DNA of 35,000 nucleotides from NCBI GenBank assembly GCA_964475955.1, contig CAYYZY010000072.1, positions 1 through 35,000 of the forward strand. Direction: 5' to 3'. Under the pieces are notes generated by a model that saw only the letters and a program-made list of their open reading frames with translations, had not been told where the DNA came from and did no database searches. The position numbers were made by a program, and so were the translations under genes. Positions 30,571 to 35,000 of the stretch are shown here, in pieces (position 1 is the first letter of the stretch; each line of letters opens with the position of its first letter). This DNA comes from DATKZH01 sp964475955. Its GTDB lineage: Bacteria; Planctomycetota; Planctomycetia; Pirellulales; Thermoguttaceae.

Positions 30571-31572
30571 ATGAGAAGCCTATACGCGCGCCGTCGGTTG
30601 GGGGCACCCTTCGACGGTGCTCTCTTGGGAACGGCGGCCTTGGCCTTGCTGGCCACGGCCCGGGCGGGTCCGCCCAAGGTCGATTTCGACGTGAGCTATT
30701 CGGTCGCGTGCCGCGACGTCACTCCCGAGGACCGGGCCGAGGCCCAACCGAATCAGAGGCTGATCGAGGCGCGCTTCGACGTTTCGGCCCTGGTGCGCCG
30801 CGGGAAGGAGAGCGACGTCCGCCAGTTGATGTACGACGTCTGGAGCCCGAAGCAACGCCTGCGCGTGGTCGACTTCTCCCCGAAGACGCAGTTGGAAAGC
30901 GAGTTTACCGACCCGATCCAGGTCGTCGACACGGGTGAAGAGTCCACCTCGCTCGACGCCTCGCTCTCGGCCCGGATCAACCCGCTCGGGGGCGTGGACC
31001 TCGCGCCCACGGCGGGCGCGTCGAAGCTCTCGAAGAGCAATCGGCAGGAGAAGTACTCGAAGCGCGGGCCCATGCAACTGGTGGTCGCCAGCGGGACGAC
31101 CAACCGCGGACACGGCGTGTTCTTCAAGCTCAAGCCCTTCAGCCAGGAATCGCTCCAGGGGCGCAAGGAGTTCGTGTGCCGGTTCGTCGTGCCCAAGGAC
31201 TGGCGGGCCGACTACGTGTACATCGACTGCGAGGCCGAATCGCGAAGCAAAACCCCCTGGATCGGCTCCCATCACGTGGGATCGCGGCGCGTGCTCGTCG
31301 GCCTTTACCTACAGGGCGACTCGGAAGCCCGGGAAATGGCCGAGCGTTTGGCCCGGGCTTACGAGGACCACCGGGGCGCGCGCCGCGCGAAGGGAGGATT
31401 GGGCTTCGAGGCGGCCGGGGAGTTGGGGTGGGTTCTGCGGCGTCTGCCCGGCCTGGGAGTGGTCGGTTCGGCCGTGAAGGAGTTTTCGGGCGACGAGGGA
31501 GGCTCCCGGGAAGACGAGGCGCGGGAGTCGTTCCTGGCCGCCATGGAGGATGTCGCCCGACTCGCCGGCTGA
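30571..31572 (+). CDS. Exported protein of unknown function
   Basis: A 333-residue protein with a signal peptide ending near residue 30 (LALLATARAGPP). The mature part begins VDFDVSYSVACRDVTPEDRA and continues ARFDVSALVRRGKESDVRQLMYDVWSP, a beta-rich segment; then a region with SLSARINPLGGVDLAP and SNRQEKYSKRGPMQLVVASGTTNRGHGVFFKLKPFSQ; a block VCRFVVPKDWRADYVYIDCEA; and a helical, Arg/Ala-rich C-terminus (EMAERLARAYEDHRGAR). I do not recognise the family. The start ATG 30571 has GGAGG nine bases upstream and is the first codon giving a clean signal peptide; a longer frame to 30247 is low-quality. It ends 14 nt from the convergent membrane protein gene. Confidence 0.72.
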   Translation: MRSLYARRRLGAPFDGALLGTAALALLATARAGPPKVDFDVSYSVACRDVTPEDRAEAQPNQRLIEARFDVSALVRRGKESDVRQLMYDVWSPKQRLRVVDFSPKTQLESEFTDPIQVVDTGEESTSLDASLSARINPLGGVDLAPTAGASKLSKSNRQEKYSKRGPMQLVVASGTTNRGHGVFFKLKPFSQESLQGRKEFVCRFVVPKDWRADYVYIDCEAESRSKTPWIGSHHVGSRRVLVGLYLQGDSEAREMAERLARAYEDHRGARRAKGGLGFEAAGELGWVLRRLPGLGVVGSAVKEFSGDEGGSREDEARESFLAAMEDVARLAG

Positions 31573-31586
31573 AGGGCCGTGCCGGC

Positions 31587-32516
31587 CTATGCGTCGGCCG
31601 CGGGCTTGGCGGGAGGGGAGGCCGCGTCGGCGTCCGCGGCGATTGGCTCGGCTTGCGCGGAGAATCGCAGCACGACGCTGTCCCGTTGCTCGCAGGCTCC
31701 GGCGAGCTTCAGGTCGACCCGGGCACCGTGGGGGAGCACCTGCACCGTCTTGAGCCGGGCGCGGGGGCCCTCGAGCTGCTCCACCGTCACCTTGGGCGCT
31801 CGCGAGAATTGGGGGCAAAAGGCCATGTGTACGCTGGCGCTTCGCTGCCCCGAGGCCATCGGCACCCGCATCCAACCGGAGAGCCGGTCGGAGCCGTCGG
31901 CCTCGGTGCTGCGGACCAATTGCTGCGTCACCTGTTCGTCCCCCGGGGCTTCCAAAACGGGCACCGGCGCGGGCGAAGGGTTCGGCCGAGCCGACGAAGC
32001 CGGCCGGTCCGCGCGCGAGACCGCGCGGCGGAGGATCCTCGCGACGCGCCGCCGAACCGCGGGCCACCGCCGACCCACGCCGCCGACCCGGCGCCGTCGG
32101 GCCGGTCCCCACGCCCAGCCCTCTTCAACGGCCAGAACGCCCCAAAAAAGGACCAGGCCGCCGGCCGAGGTGCCTGGAAGGCTCAACGCGGCGCCAATGG
32201 CCACTAGCGCGGCCGAAAGGCCCACGGCGACGAACCGATCGAACGGCCCCGCCGGGCGCCGTTTGGCCAGGGATTGCTCCGCCGATCTAGCCGAAACGGC
32301 CGCGGCCGCCAACAGCGCGGCGACCAGCAACATGGGGGCCGTATCCAGCGGCGTCGACAGGGCGCCGGCCACGCGCCGCCACCACAGCACCATGGCGGCC
32401 AGCAGGAGCAACCCGGCGACCGCGGCGCACGTCCAGCGCGACAGCTCCTGCGCCGCGCCGGGCAGCCTGCGCGAATCGGGGGGCATTTCCACGTCTGCGG
32501 GCAAGTCGGCATTCAT
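31587..32516 (-). CDS. Multi-pass membrane protein with soluble C-terminal domain
   Basis: A 309-residue inner-membrane protein. Hydrophobic segments lie at about 27-46 (WTCAAVAGLLLLAAMVLWW), 60-77 (PMLLVAALLAAAAVSA), 96-113 and 117-131 (GGLVLFWGVLAVEEGWAW), giving four predicted helices. A basic stretch (RRRRVGGVGRRWPAVRRRVARILRR) follows at about 137-170, which would hold the next part in the cytoplasm. The C-terminal domain (about 190-295) is beta-rich: LSGWMRVPMASGQRSASVHMAFCPQF and VDLKLAGACEQRDSVVLRFSA. I do not recognise it. It starts 13 nt after the pyrophosphorylase gene's stop and is probably the last gene of that operon, so a role in using the UDP-sugar at the membrane is conceivable but unproven. 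Confidence 0.7.
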   Translation of the reverse strand: MNADLPADVEMPPDSRRLPGAAQELSRWTCAAVAGLLLLAAMVLWWRRVAGALSTPLDTAPMLLVAALLAAAAVSARSAEQSLAKRRPAGPFDRFVAVGLSAALVAIGAALSLPGTSAGGLVLFWGVLAVEEGWAWGPARRRRVGGVGRRWPAVRRRVARILRRAVSRADRPASSARPNPSPAPVPVLEAPGDEQVTQQLVRSTEADGSDRLSGWMRVPMASGQRSASVHMAFCPQFSRAPKVTVEQLEGPRARLKTVQVLPHGARVDLKLAGACEQRDSVVLRFSAQAEPIAADADAASPPAKPAADA

Positions 32517-32529
32517 CGCGGCCGCTTCA

Positions 32530-33930
32530 TCAGTGGAAGTACTCCGGTACGCCGATCCGGATGCTTTCGCGGACTTTCTCGCTCAGTTGGGCGGCGTCGA
32601 GGGCGAAAAGGGGGCTGATTTCCACGGTGACCCCGTCGGCGACCTCCGCGCCGACCTGTCGAAGCCATTCGGTGTAGAGGGCCACCATTTGCTCCCTGGC
32701 CGCCTCGGGGGTGTCGCGGTCGGCGCCCGGGGCGTTCTTCAGCGGGGCGAAATCGCTGCGCGGGTCGACTTCCACCACGACGGCGCCGCGGGCGCGGGGC
32801 ATGAGGTCGAAGATGAACTGCTCGAACTTGAGAGCGTTGCCCGTCTCGGGTTCCACCGTTTCGCCGTCGTCGCCGACGTGGGCGACCTTCTTCTTCGCCG
32901 ACCGGTGGAACGGGAGCCGGTCTTCTCCGGTGGCCATCCGTTGGAGGAACGACCGGTCGAACACGTGGACGGCGATGCTCCCGGCCCAGAACTTGCCGGG
33001 GTCGGCCGCTTCCGGGCGGTGCTCGGTCACTTCGTCCCACTGGATGTACTCGATCACGTGAAGCCGGTCGCCGACCTGCACGACGTTGCCTACGTTGTCC
33101 GAGGCCGTCTGCTTGGCCACCACCTGGGTCGACATCTCCGACTCCGCCAGGATATGGTAACCGAGCATCTCCGGCGAGCAGACGTTGACCAGGGGATTGT
33201 CGACCTGGAAGTAGAAGAGGTGCCGGATGCCCCGGTCGCGCATCGCTTCCAGATGACCGTGCCGGGCGAGGGCCGCCAGCGTGCCGCCGTGGCCGTCCGG
33301 GCTCGCCGCCACGCGATGGCGCTCGGCCAGCAGGACCTTGCCCGTGTTCGCATCGACGACCGGCATCGTCGCCTGGCAGAAGAGCTTCACGTCTTGCGGC
33401 GGGAGCCCGAAGCGATTGCGGTCGTCGAGGTACCGCTCCGTTTCGGCGTGCGTGGCCGGACTGGTCATCACGTACAGGGGAATTTCGGCGCCGTAGCGCG
33501 CCCGCGTGGCGAGCATCTTCTCGACGTGGATCCTGAACAGGGACTTCTGCGAGATCGGCCCGATGGGGTACATCCCTTTGGGGTGCTCGAAACCGAGCCG
33601 CGTACCTTGCCCACCGGCCACGACGACGGCGGCGACCTCGCGCGCCCGAATGGCCTCGATGCCGCAACGGCGCGCTTCAAGCGGAGTGAATCGTTCGTGG
33701 GCGGCGTCGAGGCGAAAGGCCGGAGGAGGCTCCATCCGGCGTGCCACGTCGCCGAGGTCCTGCTGCCGGTCCTTTCGCCGATAGAGATCGGCGATCAGGG
33801 GGAAGTCGATCCGGGCGATGTCGTCGGCCAACAGGGCGCGCTGGTGGTCGGCCAGTTCGTCCCAGAAGTCGAGCAGGTGCTCCTGGCCGAACGGAGATAA
33901 CGCATCAAGCAATTCTTGTTTGTCGATCAT
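32530..33930 (-). CDS. UDPGP-family UDP-sugar pyrophosphorylase (eukaryotic type)
   Basis: A 466-residue cytoplasmic enzyme that should make a UDP-sugar (UDP-GlcNAc or UDP-glucose) from UTP and sugar-1-phosphate. The nucleotide-binding signature VVVAGGQGTRLGFEHPKGMYPIG is at about 100-122 (the run is broken here only for reporting: GGQGTRLG, then PKGMYPIG). Other family blocks are LYVMTSPATHAETERYL, PDGHGGTLAAL, FYFQVDNPLVNVC and NALKFEQFIFDLMP. This is the UAP1/UGP2-like UDPGP family of eukaryotes and some bacteria, unrelated in sequence detail to bacterial GlmU or GalU. Substrate preference is not clear; the motif set is closer to UAP1, so UDP-GlcNAc is favoured. Its ATG overlaps the MBL gene's stop by 4 nt (ATGA), so the two are translationally coupled. 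Confidence 0.88.
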   Translation of the reverse strand: MIDKQELLDALSPFGQEHLLDFWDELADHQRALLADDIARIDFPLIADLYRRKDRQQDLGDVARRMEPPPAFRLDAAHERFTPLEARRCGIEAIRAREVAAVVVAGGQGTRLGFEHPKGMYPIGPISQKSLFRIHVEKMLATRARYGAEIPLYVMTSPATHAETERYLDDRNRFGLPPQDVKLFCQATMPVVDANTGKVLLAERHRVAASPDGHGGTLAALARHGHLEAMRDRGIRHLFYFQVDNPLVNVCSPEMLGYHILAESEMSTQVVAKQTASDNVGNVVQVGDRLHVIEYIQWDEVTEHRPEAADPGKFWAGSIAVHVFDRSFLQRMATGEDRLPFHRSAKKKVAHVGDDGETVEPETGNALKFEQFIFDLMPRARGAVVVEVDPRSDFAPLKNAPGADRDTPEAAREQMVALYTEWLRQVGAEVADGVTVEISPLFALDAAQLSEKVRESIRIGVPEYFH

Positions 33931-34751
33931 GGCCGACTCGCGGCAACCGATAGAGGAATCCGTAGACCATCATACGCCAGCTCGATCCGCGGGGGTAGCA
34001 CCCGGCGCGTCGACTCGTGTTCCAGGCGGTGGCAAAGGTGCGTCAGGAGCGTGCGCTTGGGAGCAAGGCGGGTCGCCAGCTCGATCGCCTGGTCGAGGCT
34101 GAGGTGCGTGGGGTGCGGCTCGCGGCGGAGGCAATCGAGGATCAGCACGTCGAGCCCGGCAAGGCGCGCCATGCTCTCCGGCGGGATCTCGTGGGTATCG
34201 GTGCAGTAGGCGACGTCTCCAAAGCGGAAGCCGAGCACGTGCCCGCGGCCGTGGTGCAACCGTAAGGGAACCGCCCGGGCGCCGAGCACGTCGAAAGGCT
34301 CGGTCGCGATCCGTCGGAAGGCGAGCCTCGGTATGCCGCCGGGCGGGAACTGGCGGGTGGCCGGGTCGAAGGCGTAGCTGAACGAGCGGCGGATCTGGGC
34401 CTCGACCGGCTCCTCGCAGTAAATCGGCACATCGTGGCCGAGGTAGCGGGGGAAGATGCGCAAGTCGTCGAGACCGAAGAGGTGGTCGGCGTGGGCGTGC
34501 GTGTAGAGTACGGCGTGGACCAGCCCGATCCGCTCGCGGATCAGTTGGAGGCGCAGTTCCGGCGGCGTGTCGATGAGGAGGTTGCCTTCGGGCAGTCCGA
34601 GCACGGCGGCGCAGCGCGTCCGCCGGTTCTTTGGGTTCCGGCTGGTGCACGTTTCGCAGCCACAGCCGATCAATGGGACCCCGTGCGACGTACCGGTTCC
34701 CAGGAACACGAACTGACCTGATATGTCTTCGCTGACGGGCGTCTTCGGCAA
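33927..34751 (-). CDS. PhnP-like MBL-fold metallo-hydrolase (phosphodiesterase family)
   Basis: A 274-residue cytoplasmic enzyme. It opens with FVFLGTGTSHGVPLIGCGCETC, shown here in parts: LGTGTSHGVP and IGCGCETC, the N-terminal Cys cluster typical of the PhnP-like subgroup. The metal-binding motif THAHADH is at about 84-90, with further ligands in LRLHHGRGH, YCTDTHE and LLTHLCHRLEH. PhnP hydrolyses 5-phosphoribosyl cyclic phosphate and related cyclic phosphodiesters; members without a phn operon, as here, are of unknown substrate. TTG 34751 is preferred (GAGG six bases upstream) over a GTG at 34973 whose 74 added residues are Arg/Pro/Ala-rich and poorly protein-like. First gene of the operon with the UDP-sugar pyrophosphorylase and membrane protein. 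Confidence 0.85.
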   Translation of the reverse strand: MPKTPVSEDISGQFVFLGTGTSHGVPLIGCGCETCTSRNPKNRRTRCAAVLGLPEGNLLIDTPPELRLQLIRERIGLVHAVLYTHAHADHLFGLDDLRIFPRYLGHDVPIYCEEPVEAQIRRSFSYAFDPATRQFPPGGIPRLAFRRIATEPFDVLGARAVPLRLHHGRGHVLGFRFGDVAYCTDTHEIPPESMARLAGLDVLILDCLRREPHPTHLSLDQAIELATRLAPKRTLLTHLCHRLEHESTRRVLPPRIELAYDGLRIPLSVAASRP

Positions 34752-34873
34752 TAGAGACCTCGGGTGCCTGGATCGCAAGAAGGAGAACCTAGGAAGCTTG
34801 GGAAGGTCGTTTCGCGCCGCGCCACCCCGGCTTGGGGGAATTCGCGGGCTCGCGCGAGGTGCGCTTTGGGCGT

Positions 34874-34903
34874 ATTCTGGCGTGGCTTCCAGGGCTTTGG
34901 CAA
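34874..34903 (-). promoter_or_regulatory. Candidate promoter of the MBL/pyrophosphorylase/membrane protein operon
   Basis: On the minus strand TTGCCA (34903-34898) is followed after 18 nt by CAGAAT (34879-34874), 5 and 4 of 6 matches. Transcription near 34867 would give a leader of about 115 nt. Confidence 0.35.
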
Positions 34904-34961
34904 GGGGACCTCGGGCCGCCGCGGCCCCCCTCTTCAGCCGGTGGGCTCCAGACAACCTATC

Positions 34962-34990
34962 TTGACTGGGCACAACCCGATCGATAGAGT
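34962..34990 (+). promoter_or_regulatory. Possible promoter reading off the right edge
   Basis: TTGACT (34962-34967) and TAGAGT (34985-34990) with a 17-nt spacer, 5 and 4 of 6 matches, pointing out of the window. No gene start is visible before the sequence ends. Confidence 0.25.
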
Positions 34991-35000
34991 GACAAAAGGG

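Noticed and set aside
1..35000. tRNA, rRNA, CRISPR arrays and transposase genes
   Set aside because: I looked for T-loop-like sequences, regularly spaced direct repeats and transposase motifs and found none that stood up.

Overview
The window looks like chromosomal DNA from a high-GC planctomycete, probably of the Pirellulales. No 16S rRNA or other phylogenetic marker is present, so this rests on content: a DUF1559 pseudopilin-like gene followed by a small carrier lipoprotein, a tandem pair of DUF6268-type barrel proteins, a CxC-type PadR regulator, an exported protein with a Tyr/Trp/Cys-rich patch, a giant secretin-N-domain protein, and palindromic repeats carrying the motif that translates as NPKRKRG. 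Start codons include TTG and GTG as well as ATG. I found no tRNA, rRNA, CRISPR array, phage gene or transposase.

Layout. 224-2604 (minus): two paralogous predicted outer-membrane barrels. 2873-3727 (plus): biotin-protein ligase, whose 3' end overlaps 3637-5082 (minus). That gene encodes an exported, partly alpha/alpha-toroid-like protein and forms a likely operon with 5131-7218 (minus), an exported protein built from twelve Asp/Gly-rich repeats with a predicted leader of about 270 nt. 7658-8740 (minus): RlmM-like rRNA methyltransferase. 9000-11603 (minus): large Ser/Arg-rich exported protein. 12022-13089 (plus): acidic protein with an RGG-like tail. 13244-15862 (plus): fused Old-Yellow-Enzyme/GltD-type oxidoreductase. 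15985-16740: DUF2283-like gene whose frame runs through a 136-bp palindromic element and a twin-hairpin repeat. 16767-17153: PadR regulator. 17331-18853: DUF1559 protein and lipoprotein, translationally coupled. 19007-19819: conserved protein of unknown function.

19870-20090 is a dense cluster of hairpins between convergent genes. 20103-22097 (minus): membrane-anchored protein with two parvulin/SurA-like halves. 22455-23807 (minus): enolase-superfamily enzyme. 23980-25541 (minus): soluble two-component system (kinase, then NarL-type regulator). 25542-26129 is a structured intergenic region. 26130-29960 (plus): large exported protein made of secretin N-type modules with no pore domain. 30066-30153 is a perfect 28-bp inverted repeat. 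30571-31572 (plus): exported unknown protein. 31587-34751 (minus): likely operon of a PhnP-like MBL hydrolase, a eukaryotic-type UDP-sugar pyrophosphorylase and a four-helix membrane protein.

Taken together this is ordinary planctomycete chromosome with many cell-envelope genes. Housekeeping functions (biotinylation, rRNA modification, UDP-sugar synthesis, periplasmic folding) alternate with large lineage-specific exported proteins and small non-autonomous repeats. The best candidates for undescribed biology are the Asp/Gly-repeat plus toroid operon, the pore-less secretin-domain protein, and the palindromic element family.
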